64,000 nt of DNA. Source: Coccinella septempunctata (taxonomy: Eukaryota; Arthropoda; Insecta; Coleoptera; Coccinellidae). Made by a program: the position numbers and the translations under genes. The stretch lies in contig NC_058191.1 of assembly GCF_907165205.1 (NCBI RefSeq), positions 8,124,501 to 8,188,500 on the forward strand. Reading direction: 5' to 3'. Below are positions 1 to 12,119 of this stretch, one piece after another (positions within the stretch are counted from its first letter, which is position 1; the number at the start of each line of letters is the position of its first letter). The notes beneath the pieces were generated by a model. The model saw nothing but the letters and a program-made list of their open reading frames with translations. It did not search any database and was not told where the DNA came from.

Positions 1-397
1 GTTTTTCATGAAATAGTTCATTTCAAAACGGACTGATAGAAAAAGACTTAAGGCGATCGTGTTAATATATTGAACACGAACTCAAAAACGAACACAATCT
101 TACTCGACGTAAAAAAGTAGTGTAGTTACAGTACCTAGGAATAATAGCACATTGTCAACATGTCAACGAACCATCTTTTTCTTTTCATCTCACCTCACGT
201 CATACCAATTTTTCCAAATGACTCCATAGAATTATTCAGATGATCTCGAACAAACTATTTCAAACAGTGACAGTTCAATAATCTGTTCATTTTTCCTGAG
301 TCTGACGTCACCTTTCACAGTTCCTTACTTAAAATTTAACGAAATCACATTGCTCCTCTGGAAATGATACCTTCGCCATAACTAACAAAGAAACTTC
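1..397. other. noncoding, no gene seen
   Basis: AT-rich sequence with no open frame of note and no repeat I can match elsewhere in the window. It ends where the left terminal repeat of the Tc1-type element begins. Confidence 0.5.
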
Positions 398-1753
398 AAA
401 GAAACTTCAACACCCAGAGGGAGCTGTTTAAATTTTAAATTTTTTTTGGTAAAACATAGATAGTATAGCAAGGAGTAAATGATCAAAATTTGGAAAAAAA
501 ATCGTGAAGGTTTATTCATGTGAACATTTTTTGTTACTTAAACATAACGTTTTTTGCAAATTTATTGAATTTTACAGCAAACCAGCTGTTTGAGGAGCTC
601 CAATGTCGATGTTTTGTTGTGTAAATGCTTAAAGCACGTGTACGCGGAATTTGTCGCCAGCCAAGTGAATTTGAAAGTGATCGAATTATTGGTCAGGGGT
701 CATTTCGAGAAATCGCTAACCGTACGAACAGAAATCCAACTACTGTTTTAAGATATTGTCAAACGTGGTTCGATAATGCCCAAAATCGAAGAAGAGTGGG
801 CACCGGACGTCGAAGGGGCACAAATGAAGTTCAAGATCGGCGTCTAAGACTTATGGCCATTAGAGACCTATTTGCGATAACTGGATCTTTGGCTGATGAG
901 TTTTTAGGAGAACAAGGCCATCCTGTAACTGTCCGAACGTTTTACCGCCGTATAAGGTCTTTTGGACTAGCATTATCAACCCCATCTTTTGTTACGGTTG
1001 AGCATTGCCGACAACGATTACAGTGGTGCAGAGAACGACAACATTGCAATGTAGAATGACATCAGATCGTCTTTTCTGATGAATCTTGATTCTCCCTGGG
1101 TGCACGTGATGGCCGAAGAAGGATAAGACGACGTCGAGGAGAAAGACGTGAACCTCATTTTGATATTGAGGGTCATGTACACTGGACAGTAGGCGTTATG
1201 GTATTGGGTGCAATGTGCAATAGCACAAGTAGGTCATCTTTAGTCTTAGCGTTTCGTTACCTGCAAGAAATAGTGGAGCCATATGTTCTCCATTACGTTA
1301 ACCGGCTCGAGAATCCAATATTTTAGCAAGATAATGCTCGACCTCATGTTGCCAGAGTTAGTTTGAACATTTTTGAAACGACCCATGAGAATATTTTGCC
1401 AAGGCCGCCCAGATCCCCCGATATTTTGCCCATAGAGCATGTTTGGGACATCATGGGTAGAAGGCTTAGAAATTCACCCCAGCCTGGCTCTGAGACATGA
1501 ATTACAGGTAGCTTGGAATAATATCCTTCAAGAAGAAATAGACTTCTTCCATCAACGCCAAGACGTGTTGGGGAGTGTATAGATAACCGCGCTGAACAAA
1601 CATATTATGAACAAATATAATAAGAAAAATTGTAAACCCTTCGTTTCTTTTCTCAAAATTTCGATCATTTACTCCTTGCTATACTTTCTATGTTTTACCA
1701 AAAAAAAATTTAAAATTGGAACAGCTCCTTCTGGGAGTTGCAGTTTCTTTTTC
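398..1753 (+). mobile_element. Tc1-type DNA transposon, complete but dead
   Basis: A Tc1/mariner-superfamily transposon bounded by inverted repeats of about 90-95 bp (398-490 and 1660-1753). The arms share the core GGAGCTGTT, a poly-T/A stretch, and AGTATAGCAAGGAGTAAATG, with only scattered mismatches. The repeats enclose a degraded transposase on the same strand. Total length near 1.36 kb is normal for Tc1. No clean TA duplication was resolved at the ends. Arms this similar suggest moderate age, but the coding part has stops and a frameshift, so the copy cannot move by itself. Confidence 0.85.
625..1620 (+). pseudogene. Tc1-type transposase, broken
   Basis: Would encode the DDE transposase that cuts and rejoins the surrounding element. 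The first 144 residues form the paired-type HTH DNA-binding region (motif FREIANRTNRNPTTVLRY, then TFYRRIRSFGL). Reading on past the stops gives the catalytic core: FSDES (first Asp), QDNARPH (second Asp) and SPDILPIEHVWD (the final Glu). In-frame stops occur at 1057-1059, 1087-1089 and 1324-1326, and the frame shifts near 1477-1490. After the shift the usual tail (PRRVGECIDN) is readable and ends at 1618-1620. The three catalytic acidic positions survive. The start at 625 is the first in-frame ATG and may not be the original one. Confidence 0.85.
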
Positions 1754-2859
1754 AATAAGTATATTTAAATTTTTTTTTCCCTGAATTCCGGAATTCATGG
1801 GAGGTTTGGATTTCGTAATACGATGTGAAACACATTGTATTTTGAGTGAATACAGAAATTCATTCATATTGTGTGTTCGCACATTTATGATGGATGTGAT
1901 TGTTATTTATACAGGATATTTTTTCATATTATTCAACTCTCGTTCCATGATAAAATCATACCAATGAAAATCTTACTCAGGCTGTTTTATGACTGCTTCG
2001 GTCTTTTCTTGATATAGAGAATGTTTTATAAAAGACCGAATAAAAAACTAGTTTTCCAATATGTAGGTAGGATATATTTGTACATATCCTACCTACTATC
2101 TTGTGATAGTATTAGAATCGATAATGAATATTATGTATGTACCCACACATGATTATCGGATGCCCTCTCTTTTCATCAATGAAGAGATAATTACAAACAA
2201 GCTTCATATGGTTCTAACTCTGTAGTTATAACTTCCTCATGAAAAAAACGCAAAATATATATCCAAGAACACTCTGTATACAGAAAATCCACACATTGGA
2301 GTGGCCCGTTTTTTTTTTGAGGGGCCTGGGGAGCTCAATGTTGTTTTATGGTTTGTTGCTCGAAAATTTAGTTGATATCAGTATCTTGGATGAAAGGGGT
2401 GCCCAAATGGCCTATAGCTGTCTACGACCATGAATCCATAATTCCTCAACAACATGTAACTACCTATAAAGACTTTTTCTGCTAAAATACATTGATTCCT
2501 ATGTTCATTAAGAAACAAGGTGTTTATTTTGTGAAACCTAAATACTTTCGTGAATATCTCAGTATACCTGGAAATGACCCAAGTCGTCATTTCATGTAAG
2601 AAATCTAAAGGAACAGCAAAGAACGCCGGATGAACATAATATTCCTGGTCCATTGAGTAGACTCACGAGCATCTGGTACATATGAGAAACAAGTTTTTTC
2701 AAAAAATATCCACAAAAAAAAAGATTCATGTCGTTATGGGACACCATGTTAAAATATCATTGGTATGACCTGTAATAGAAGAAAACTCAAATGATATCAA
2801 TGATGATGTACATAATCATCAGTAATTCATCATAAGCACCTAGTATAACATCTATGAAT
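1754..2859. other. noncoding, no gene seen
   Basis: AT-rich sequence without a supportable gene. Open frames at 2239-2433 (+) and 2378-2653 (-) overlap each other and show no family motif. A short perfect hairpin at 2063-2096 is listed separately. Confidence 0.4.
2063..2096. repeat. perfect 13-bp-arm hairpin
   Basis: GTAGGTAGGATAT (2063-2075) and its exact reverse complement (2084-2096) surround an 8-base spacer. It could be the centre of a small foldback or a transcription-independent palindrome. No flanking duplication was seen. Confidence 0.6.
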
Positions 2860-3060
2860 ATGTATTTTTAAAAAGCAACCAGTATTTCGGGAAATGATCC
2901 ACGTCATCAGAGAACACCCTGTAAAATACTGGAACTAAACAAAATTCCGAGTTCGAAGTCGGAATTTTGTTAAATTCCGAGTTCAAAGTCGGAATTTAGG
3001 AATATTTTTAAAGTATTATGTGGCCCTTCTAAGCCTTCGTACTTTCGAAACTACATACCT
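2860..3060. repeat. dispersed repeat with internal tandem near-palindrome
   Basis: Shares the order AAAGCAACC, ATTTC, GACGTCAT-like, ACACCCTGTAA, AAAATTCC, then TATTATGTGGCCCT and CCTTCGTAC with sequence at 50265-50390 plus 52493-52560. Inside it, a 26-bp unit (AATTCCGAGTTCGAAGTCGG and so on) is present twice, at 2943-2968 and 2973-2998, and each unit is itself nearly palindromic. Class unknown; likely an old non-autonomous transposon. Confidence 0.5.
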
Positions 3061-3227
3061 AGAGGGTATTCTTATCATGGAATCAGATAATAATATGATT
3101 TCTGATTTTCACTTTCCTATGGTAAATTACGGATTTGGATTTCTTAACTACTTGGCAATTCTTACCGATGACGTTTGATCAATGATCAGGGTATCCAAAT
3201 AGCATAGCAATAGCAAATATATAGGAA

Positions 3228-3883
3228 TCTTTGACTCGTACGAATATTATAACACTAGATTCTCAAGGTAAAAATAAAACACTCTTTCTGTCTACCAGTT
3301 GTTCCAAAGCTCAGTTTGATAGATACAGGCTGTTGAAAAACCATAAAAACCATAACAAAATCTTATTTTTAGTTCTCACAAACGGTTTTATCGAATGAAA
3401 TGAATTTTGGAATATAGTTTTACATCTATTTGATGAATCTTTTTCGAACAAAAATATCACCAACGTCTTCCAGTTCTCTCATTACGTACCATAAAAATAA
3501 AAAAAAATTCAAGGAACCCAATTCTTGAAACTAAGTTGGACGCTATGTAATGACTATTTGAACGCTTTGTTGAATAAAAGTTTTCCTCATATTTTCTTGT
3601 ATAATGCGCCGTTCCCTAGTAATTTGATGTTAAAATTAAAAAGTATGTATGAAATTTGAAAAATTGGGTACTTTGTCTTAATACAAGTCTGTTTAAAAGA
3701 TCCTCATAATATGTGTAGTGTTATAGATTTAGCTTGTTATTCTGAAGGTAAAATTTTGTTTTTCCAGGGGTGGCTCAGCTCATTCAAGAACTTAAAATGG
3801 CTATATCTTTTAATGATTATAGAAATAAAGTGCTTCTTTTGACCTCAAGACTATACTGTAAAAATATTTATAAGAGTCAAAGA
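3228..3883. mobile_element. non-autonomous inverted-repeat element, family A copy 1
   Basis: Begins TCTTTGACTCGTACGAATAT and ends with an imperfect inverted copy (ATATTTATAAGAGTCAAAGA), giving terminal repeats of about 25 bp and a length of 656 bp. The body matches 36641-37140 and 63181-63560 over most of their lengths; shared stretches include CAGGCTGTTGAAAAACCATA, TCACAAACGGTTTTATCGAA and TCTTGAAACTAAGTTGGA. A further left-end fragment lies at about 21665-21730. No coding sequence is visible. It is the only copy here with both ends. Confidence 0.75.
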
Positions 3884-5640
3884 CTCAAGCTGTATATTTT
3901 GATGTGAGTTTCATTTCAACAAGTATCAAAATCCTTTTAGCCCTTAGATCAACTTCCAACATATCACGTGAAGCTGAATTTCTATTGAAAAAATGAAATT
4001 GTCTGGAGAGATTATTGAGCAAATGATTTAAGTCAAAAATCTTCGACCATTTCATATAATTCACGAAAAAAATCAATTGTATTAAAGTTTTATACTATTA
4101 CACTCGAATTTTGATGTAGTTCCATGAACTAAACTACTACTTTTCCTAACGAAAAAGGCAATTCTGAAAAGGCAATCGAATTACCATCAAAAGAAGGTGT
4201 CATTCAACCTCCCTTCCCATTTAAGATTGCAGGGATTTGCTGTCATCACGCTCATAGGGTTGATACAAATTGATTGGAACCAACCGTATAAAATGTCTGA
4301 TACTGCAGAGTTCTAATTAGTCCCTAATATTTACAAGTAAAGCAAAACTGAGAAGCATTATCAGTGGACAAAGCTAATACTATTGAATTCCTGCAGCAAC
4401 AATTATGTATGACATACGGCTGCCCTTTATACTGCTGCTTAAAAATAAAACGTGAATTTTTCAGCTGAGTGAATTTTTAATTTAATCAAATATTACTTTC
4501 TTACCCACACCTAAAGTTATAAGGAAAACTACAAAAGATATGTTCATGATTTTCCCTTTTTTTTCGTAATCTGACATGATCAGCAGGCACCATAAATTAT
4601 AACATTTTCGTATCCTCCCTTGAATTTTGATGTGATTTCGAACAAGACCTCATTGATATTCCAAATCTTTCCAGAGATATTTCGATCTCTCAAACAAATA
4701 TTTCATATTTCGGAGGATACTAGCCACTTTCTCTTTAACCTTCGAAGGATAACATTTTTTGGAACTAGTCCTGTTGTACGTTTTCACTTTGATCTTCATG
4801 AAAAAATTTCACAGATACATCACAAAAAGAATGCCAATTTCTGATTCGAGTTCCCATCAAAACCTGACTCATTTCAAAAGTTCTAATTATTTAGCTGATT
4901 ATCAAATAATTTCACATTGGAAATGGCAAGCATAAACTAAACGATATTTAAAACAATTACATTCGTGTAAATTGGTGTTCGTACGTTATCCATATGACTC
5001 CGCATATTTACGATGTTCCGTTCAAATTCGTTAATATTGTCTCAGTTAGCAGCAGTACCATGGTGATTAATCATTCAACAATTGATTGGAAATTAATCAA
5101 AATCGTAACTAGACAGGTGATTGCTTATAAGCGTCCAATTCACGCCATAGGCGTCAAATTAGACTTTTATATGCTGCAGGCCCCACAAAATTAACTGTAT
5201 GACTTGGAAGTTTCCAATTCTTGAAACCACCTGAGAACTGCCCGTCTTGTGTTTGTGCCAACATGGCGAAAAATTTACCTGGTATAGATGGGACGGTTTC
5301 AAATGAGCTTGATACCGTCATTGATCTAGATCGATTTAAACCCCTTTGCACCACCAAATTTAAGGCAAGCTCAATGTAAAGACTATAGAGAGGAGCTTTC
5401 TCTTTTTTCAGAATGATCGCCATACTGAAAATATGTTCCAAAAACGGGAAAAATAGGAGTGTCTGCAAAAGCTAGGGGGAAATAAAAGACTGGAATTTCA
5501 CCATCAATTTAAAATTTAAAAAAAAATTACCAATGAAAAGAAATGAAACCTTTACATACGTTAATTGAACACAGAATATACATGTAATAATTCATAATAA
5601 GAATTTGTTCAAAGTGATCTTCAAAATTATGAATTACATT
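3884..5640. other. noncoding, no gene seen
   Basis: About 1.75 kb of AT-rich DNA. Open frames at 4620-4844 (+), 4994-5194 (+) and 5154-5468 (-) carry no recognisable domain, and the last two overlap on opposite strands. I see nothing else that can be named. Confidence 0.4.
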
Positions 5641-5815
5641 ATATTTAATGAGACGTAAAACACATCAAGGCAGTAAAAGGTAGCAATCTCAGATTTATCA
5701 CGTGTTATAGTAGATTCTGTTCCCAATACTCAGCAAGGAATCGTTTTAGACAATATGTTATGTTATACCAACAAAACCCTTCAGAAATGTCCATTTCTGA
5801 CTGAGCCATGACGCG
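5641..5815. repeat. dispersed repeat, partner at 62095-62250
   Basis: The series GTAAAACACATCAAGGCAGTA, TTATCAC..TATAGTAGATT, CCAATACTCA and CAAAATTCTTCA-like blocks recurs in the same order near 62095-62250, at perhaps 70% identity by eye. Likely an ancient transposon relic; neither end is defined. Confidence 0.45.
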
Positions 5816-6368
5816 TCGATTTTTTCACAGCAAAAGTCTTGAAAATTTTATTATGGTGCCAATATTCTTAGGTTCGATAAAACTTTTTGCTAGGCTTTGA
5901 ATTATAATTATCCATCATGTTTCAATTTTAAGTAATTAACATTTCTCGGTTCCTGAGACATTCTTTTGAAAACGATTGAAAGAAACATCTATCCGAGGTC
6001 CGGAAGCCACGTGTATTGGCTCGATTAAATTTGGAACAAATATAGGATATACCTACCTACCACTGAGAAATAATTCTCCAGGCTGATTGATCCAATCGAC
6101 TCATTTAGACTATTGGACATTGAGATTTGCGAAGTACTAGACAGAGTGTTTACTAACTATATGACATGCAAACTTTGGTAGGAGATTCTCTACGTCAAAT
6201 GCAACAAAGAATATAGTAAAAATTTTTGTGAATACTCAATTTTGTTTCAGGTAATTGAAATTTATTCTTTACCTGAATGCTACAATAACTTTTATTCAAT
6301 TAGCAGTACAAAAATTTCAATTGCAGCATTAGAAAAGTAACTGAATTTACAATTCGAAACAAACATTT

Positions 6369-6640
6369 GGTCCTTTCGTCTGTTTCTTGGTGTAGTGTAA
6401 TCTACTGCACTTTAAATCAGCTGATATTCAGTGTAGTTGCGCAAACGTGACCTCCGTGATAACATCAAATTTTGCATTTTACACCACAGATCTCTAATAT
6501 AAGACCTACTTTTGACTATCTGTGGATAAACTACACCTTCTCTACACTGGTGTAAATCCAGTCAGCAAACGAATACTAAATTCTAGTGTAAATTACCGAG
6601 TGCAGAAAAATGCTAAACTTTCTATGCAAACGAAAGGACC
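6369..6640. mobile_element. 272-bp MITE-like element
   Basis: Terminal inverted repeats GGTCCTTTCGTCTG (6369-6382) and, at the right end, the complement of GGTCCTTTCGTTTG (to 6640). The interior is rich in short inverted pieces containing GTGTAG and CTACAC. No coding sequence. No target duplication resolved. The superfamily cannot be assigned from these ends alone. Confidence 0.6.
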
Positions 6641-6827
6641 TATTCTGGAGAGACTACTGCCATTTGGTGTTCTTTTTTCTGAATTCTAAACTCAAATTTT
6701 TTCTGTAATACTCCATATTTAGTAACGGTTTTCTCATCGTGACAGATATCTTTTATGAATACTAAAACAATTTAGTATTCTCTACACCACTCTACTCTAC
6801 CACTCTACACCACCAACAATGGTGGTG

Positions 6828-7761
6828 TAGAGTCATTCGGGGCAACTGTGCGCACTTTTGCCTTTCAAGCCTTACCCTGTTTCAAATGTTGAAGCTAGGA
6901 AAATTAAAACATATTCATAAGATAGAGAATTTTCTACTCTATAAAAAAAACATCAAAAAGCAAACAAACAAAAACGTTTTCTTTCCGCAAAAAAGAATTT
7001 AATAGAGAAAGTCGGAGTGCGTTCACTTGCCCCGTATTGCGGGTAAGTGTGCGCACCCTAACGGGGTAAGTGAACGCAGTGCTATGTGAACCACACAATC
7101 AAAACAAATTACAAAATAATGTCATCAAAATGTTATAATATTAGAGAAATGCTGTTTATTGTCAGTACAGGAGCGCCTTTTTACAAGCAGTGCATTATTG
7201 TTCGTGACACAATTCTTGGTGAACACAACACTTGATACATTCCCCCCTTGGTGGCTCTTCATATTTTTCTGAACGAATAGGACAATATTGATCGAGTCTT
7301 AACCAAGAAAATCAACAATGTCATAATTTATTCCTCACTGAACTAATGCCCTAATAATGAATCTATGGGCACACTTACCCGCTCACACTTTCCCCAGTAA
7401 GCCAAAATTTGAATTGACGTTCTTATAGTGTTGAGCAGCTAAGAGAACCTAAAATTTTTTCATATATATTTAGATTAATATGCGCATAATCGAATAAAAT
7501 ATTGTTTAACACTGCCGGACTCGGAACTTGAACCTGGCAGAATTTTCAGAGATGCTAAATATTAACAAAAAAACTAGTGAATTTGATTGATTGCAAATAA
7601 AAAGTTAAAGATACGTGGCACGGCGCACTTCTATGAAAAACTAATATGGCGATTCTGCGCTCCGCTTCACCCAAATGAACCCCTCTTTCATACATTGCAA
7701 TGTCGAGATATACGCACTGCGCACACTTACCCACTACGCTCAGTTACCCCGAATGACTCTA
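6828..7761. mobile_element. pogo-like deletion derivative, 934 bp
   Basis: Ends TAGAGTCATTCGGGGCAACT (6828 on) and, at the right, the complement of TAGAGTCATTCGGGGTAACT (to 7761), consistent with TA target duplications as used by the Tc1/mariner/pogo superfamily. Subterminal GGGTAAGTGTGCGC-type blocks recur near both ends (7040-7078, 7373-7385 and 7718-7733). A minus-strand remnant at 7195-7284 resembles the cysteine-rich tail of pogo-type transposases. No DDE core is left, so this is an internally deleted copy. Confidence 0.65.
7195..7284 (-). pseudogene. cysteine/histidine-rich tail of a pogo-type transposase (fragment)
   Basis: Thirty codons on the minus strand read CPIRSEKYEEPP and then ECIKCCVHQELCHEQ before a stop. 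The spacing of Cys and His residues looks like the PHD-like zinc-binding tail found at the C-terminus of many insect pogo/Tigger transposases (pattern YEDPP...W.QC..C..W.H..C). It sits inside the 6828-7761 element, which supports this reading. The rest of the protein is deleted. The match is by motif memory only. Confidence 0.45.
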
Positions 7762-9038
7762 CTAGATTTTTCACGATATGTGAAAAAGTACTGAATACCA
7801 AGTATTGCTCATAAATTTTGGAATGAAAATTAGAAGCAATGTAAACTAAGCAAAGGTTTATATCTACATAGGTCCCACAAATTTAATTCAATAAGCTTTC
7901 CCACGCTGCTATTGGGATTTTTGTTGTGCCAATGAATGAAAATTATTGATGCCTGCAAACGAACATAATAGGTAAAAAAAATCTGGACAATCTTGAAAGT
8001 TCTGAGTTATCCAAAGAAGAAATCATTAACTCATTATCTTTTCTTTGTAATTAGTAATAGAGGGTACTTAAAGTCAATTCAATTCATTTTCGTAACCTCA
8101 TCACACTAAAAAACTCAAATGGTATCACATGCACAAACAAATAACGAACTAAAAACAGTCTAACCGAGATAAATTACAATTTCATGTTATTGAAAAAAAA
8201 AAACATTTCTAGATATAAGAGATATTTTACCGAAACCAATCCAATATTGAACATGTCTTCAAAAAATGTATCAGCGAATTCATGTCACCGAAAAAATAAG
8301 ACTGAATGAGAATCAATTATGAAATATAATAAAATATTGACGTTATAATAATAACGTCAAATGTCGAGTGAACTTCACTTACAAAAAGTAAGTTCTACCA
8401 TTTTTTCGCTAATTTCCAGCAGCCTAATATTAAAATTTATTTATAATAAGAGATATTCAAAACAGAAACTGAAAAAATCAAAACAAAACAATTGAAAATA
8501 AGCCATCTGAGCTACGAAACATCAAACTGATGCAGTAATAGTAAAGTTACGAAACCATTCCGAAACTGAATTAAATTGAATTATTCAAACTCCGATCCTT
8601 ACTAATTGGTACTGAATATTTATCTCTAAATATTTCGATATTTCTCAGGAAAATATCAGGTGCTACAGAATTCAATAAAATATTTCCGAGATATATTCCC
8701 TGGAATATTGTCAAGCAAAAATTTTATATGAATAAAGGTCCATAAATGCCCTGTGAGGGATCTGAAGGTGTTGAAATGAAAAAAAAATTCCAGTTTTTTC
8801 TTTATAGTGCTGTATTCTGTCAGGGATCGTTACCCCTTCATCCCGTCAAGATTTTTTTGACGTGAGCTACTGGAACATGAAATGAATTCCTTGTTTCTTT
8901 TGCAAACTTTTTAAGCCTTTCACATGTTTTTGTATCTTTTACTGATTTCGAGAAAATTGCTGCTGAACGAAAGGCTGCTATATTCCAAATAGAAAACGGA
9001 AATTGTGTACCTATTTTATCCTGTTTCTGATCATTTCA
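7762..9038. other. noncoding, no gene seen
   Basis: Very AT-rich stretch up to the 8-bp target duplication of the next hAT element. A small hairpin (TTGACGTTAT and complement) lies near 8337-8362. No supportable gene. Confidence 0.4.
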
Positions 9039-10546
9039 AATATAACCAGGCCCGGATCTAGGGGGGGGCAAGCGGGGCGCTTGCCCCGGGCGCCAGCCTA
9101 AGGGGGCGCCAAAATGAACCAGAGGTTGAAATTTTTTTACTTTTGATTTTCTCGGAAAAAATTAATTTCCTAGTGCTAAAATGGAAACTGTAGAATGGAA
9201 ACGTGATAAACCATCACTATGCCTAAAATATTTAAAATCAATGAGGGATCAATTAACTGCATATTATTCAGTCATCTACGAATGACCGCCACACTTGGGT
9301 GAAATAGGTTGAAAGATCTGATATGTTCACACTGCGTCGCAAGCAGTAATTTTTTTGCCTGGGGAATTGCCGTCTCATCGCCTTCTCATCTGGAACTAAG
9401 ACCCAAAATTTCCGATTTTCTATAGACCAAAACATAAAAACTAATCCTTTCAGCATAATTCTGTTTGCATATTCGTAATCTATGCCTTAGTAAAAACACC
9501 AATTTTGGTGGAAATCGGTAAGATCGACATTTTTTCAAATTTTCCATAGATGTACCGAGTTTTTCACCATAATTTGAGTCCCCCTTTAACTTTGTTACTA
9601 AGAGAGGTACAAAAAAATGTTTTATACAAAAGTTTCACGAAATTGAGTTTTTTTTAAATGTTTTCACAAAATGAAATATATACAAAGTGGGCGGTTTTCT
9701 GAAGAATATTTTTGGTCTCCGATCAAAACCGAATTCATTCTGTACACTAATTCGAGGGCGTAGAACACGAATATGCAAACAGATATTTTTAAAAAAAATT
9801 ACTTTTCAAGTTATGGTCGATGGAAAATCGGAAATTTTGGACCTTTTCGGAAAAATTCATAAAATCTGAACCGTTCGAGATAGATGAATGAAGTGTGGAT
9901 TTTTATATTTGCAAAGAACCAATTCATCACCAAAAAAGCAGCATATGACTAGTGCCTTTTTTCTAGCTGCTACAGCTCCTCAAAGTTGACCAATATTTCC
10001 GAAATTTTGCACTAAAAGTGATTTATTCCTCAAAATACTGATCCTCCAAAAATCTAATTGCATATTCGTGATCTACCTTGAATTAATATGTAAAATGATC
10101 CGGGTCGATATATGTAGTTACAAAAATAAATTTTTGTTCGGAATAATTTCGTTCATGAAGCGCGGGTAAAAACGATAGACGATGGCGGGTTGCTAACGAC
10201 ATTCTTGTAAATACAAACTTTTTAATTTTTTTTTATTTATGCAATTTTTGGAAGCATTTCGGGAAAAGAATAACTTTTAATGGAACAATGAGAAAAAATA
10301 TCTTTTGATGGAACAATGGGAAAAAAATATGAGTGATTTTTTTCCCAAAGTACTCATCTTAGGAAAAATCTAATTGCATATTCGTAATCTATATGACCTC
10401 GAACTAGTGAAAAAAATAACTCGGGTTGAAAGTGATGACGAATATGCAATTAGATTTTTTTTCCTACGAACCTTAGAAGGGGGGGGGCGCCATCATGAAT
10501 ATTTGCCCCGGTCAGAAAAAATCGTAGATCCGGGCCTGAATATAAC
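9039..10546. mobile_element. non-autonomous hAT element with 8-bp target duplication
   Basis: The element proper spans 9047-10538. It starts CAGGCCCGGATCTA and ends with the exact complement, and is flanked on both sides by the direct repeat AATATAAC (9039-9046 and 10539-10546). An 8-bp duplication with CAGG-type ends is diagnostic of the hAT superfamily. Both termini are G-rich next to the repeats. The 1.49-kb interior encodes no transposase. It holds five copies of the motif GCATATTCGT in both orientations (near 9466, 9768, 10063, 10375 and 10439), which could be subterminal transposase-binding sites or a degraded internal repeat. The intact duplication suggests a fairly young insertion. 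Confidence 0.9.
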
Positions 10547-11693
10547 GAAAGGAATTCATTTCAACTTTGATTCTGGCACGAAAAATGAGAGGAATAAATG
10601 TCCTTTCTGCGATGCAACCGTCCATTTGAAAAAAAAATTACTTTCAACACCTTGTAGCTACGCAACCGTTTTCGAACTAATATTTCTATTAACTTTTTGC
10701 ATTAAGATTACTCGAGGAATACACCCCTAAAATTATTGTATTGAATTTTCAAACTCCCTTATTCGTACTTTTGTTGTGTAACTGGTTGCCACCATGAGAT
10801 TCCTGTTTCTTACTTCTCGTGATTCATTAAATCAATACAAAATCCTCCAGCTGTTCTTCAATCTTTGCAAACATACCCATGTTTTTCCCGTATATGGCAT
10901 AAAATAAAAACTAAAAAATTCGGTAAAGTAAACCCATGACGCAATATGGGACGCCGCCTGCGTAATGCTAATGAGTCAATTTGCGGAGAATTAATACTCA
11001 ATAAATTCGTCACAATCAACATCCTCTTGTGTGCAAAACATTGCGCTACTTTCAGTCCAGACGACAGGGAGACCTGTAATGAATTCGAAGTATTAAAAAT
11101 AAATTAGCCATAAATACTGCCCGACAAAATTAACCATAACTGAATATCATAATTACACGGAGAACCTGGTTAACTACACTGTTTTAATGACCAAATCTTG
11201 AAACTTTCACTCTTCACGACGCTTTTGATTAAAATCAAGTTCCCTCCTGTAGTCTGGGGGCCACTATAAACCTGAATAATTCATTGAAAATCCTCATAGG
11301 GCCACAATCGCACCTGTCATAACTTAAAAGCAGAATCATTGACATCTGCTCAGACGACAAGACCGTACAAAATAACTCGAGTCATTAATTAAAATCCCAT
11401 TTGAATATGGCAAGTGAAGATATATATTGTTTCTGAATAAGGATATGCATAATGCGAATTTTTCGAAAAAATCGTGTGTTGCATAATACGACATCCTGGC
11501 ATTTACTGGATCATCTCAATTGGGACCACCTGATATGCCCAGCCTGCTAAATGGCCCAGAGCGTTATGAGATTACAGTACAGAAAGGGTTTTCACACGTC
11601 CAACCAAAGTGACAATTTCATCTCGTGTTACTTCACTGAAGTGGACTGAACCATCGATGCTCTGATAAAAATCCGCTGCACATTGAAAGTCTG
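10547..11693. other. noncoding; low-repeat island at about 10900-11420
   Basis: No gene. The part from about 10900 to 11420 looks different from its surroundings. It has more balanced composition, no match to any other repeat in the window, and a dense mix of short motifs such as GCGTAATGCTAATGAG, TAATTAAAATC and CATAATTACACGG that look like homeodomain-type sites. It could be a conserved regulatory element, but that is inference. Confidence 0.35.
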
Positions 11694-12119
11694 AATGTAA
11701 CGTGCGTTCAAAAAAATTCGTCGTCAAGTAGGCTATGGAATTTTAAACGTTGATATTCGGTGTCTGAACGTAGGTCTGTTCTTGAACTACTTCCTCTTCC
11801 CAAAATGTAAATGATGGAAAAGTTAATTGGAAGTTCCATTCAGTCAGATCACAAGAATCCAAACAATCTGAGGCGGTTAGAAAAATGTCATGACATGAAT
11901 CTTGAACGAATCGTGGTATAATTTTTTTTGTGTGAAAAGGTTCTTACTATTTCAGTAATATGAATAGAGCACAGTAAAAATCTCAATATGTTTATTAAAT
12001 CTCTATAAATATTGAATTGATTTGGTCGTTACTGAAAACTAAACTGAAAACTAAAGAATTGAATTACCCGAAAATATATAGTGGACAATTTATCAAAATT
12101 TAATTAGTCTATGAGGATA

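Noticed and set aside
10374..10730. 118-codon plus-strand open frame
   Set aside because: It runs across the exact right end and target duplication of the hAT element at 10538-10546, so it cannot be an old gene; it is chance.
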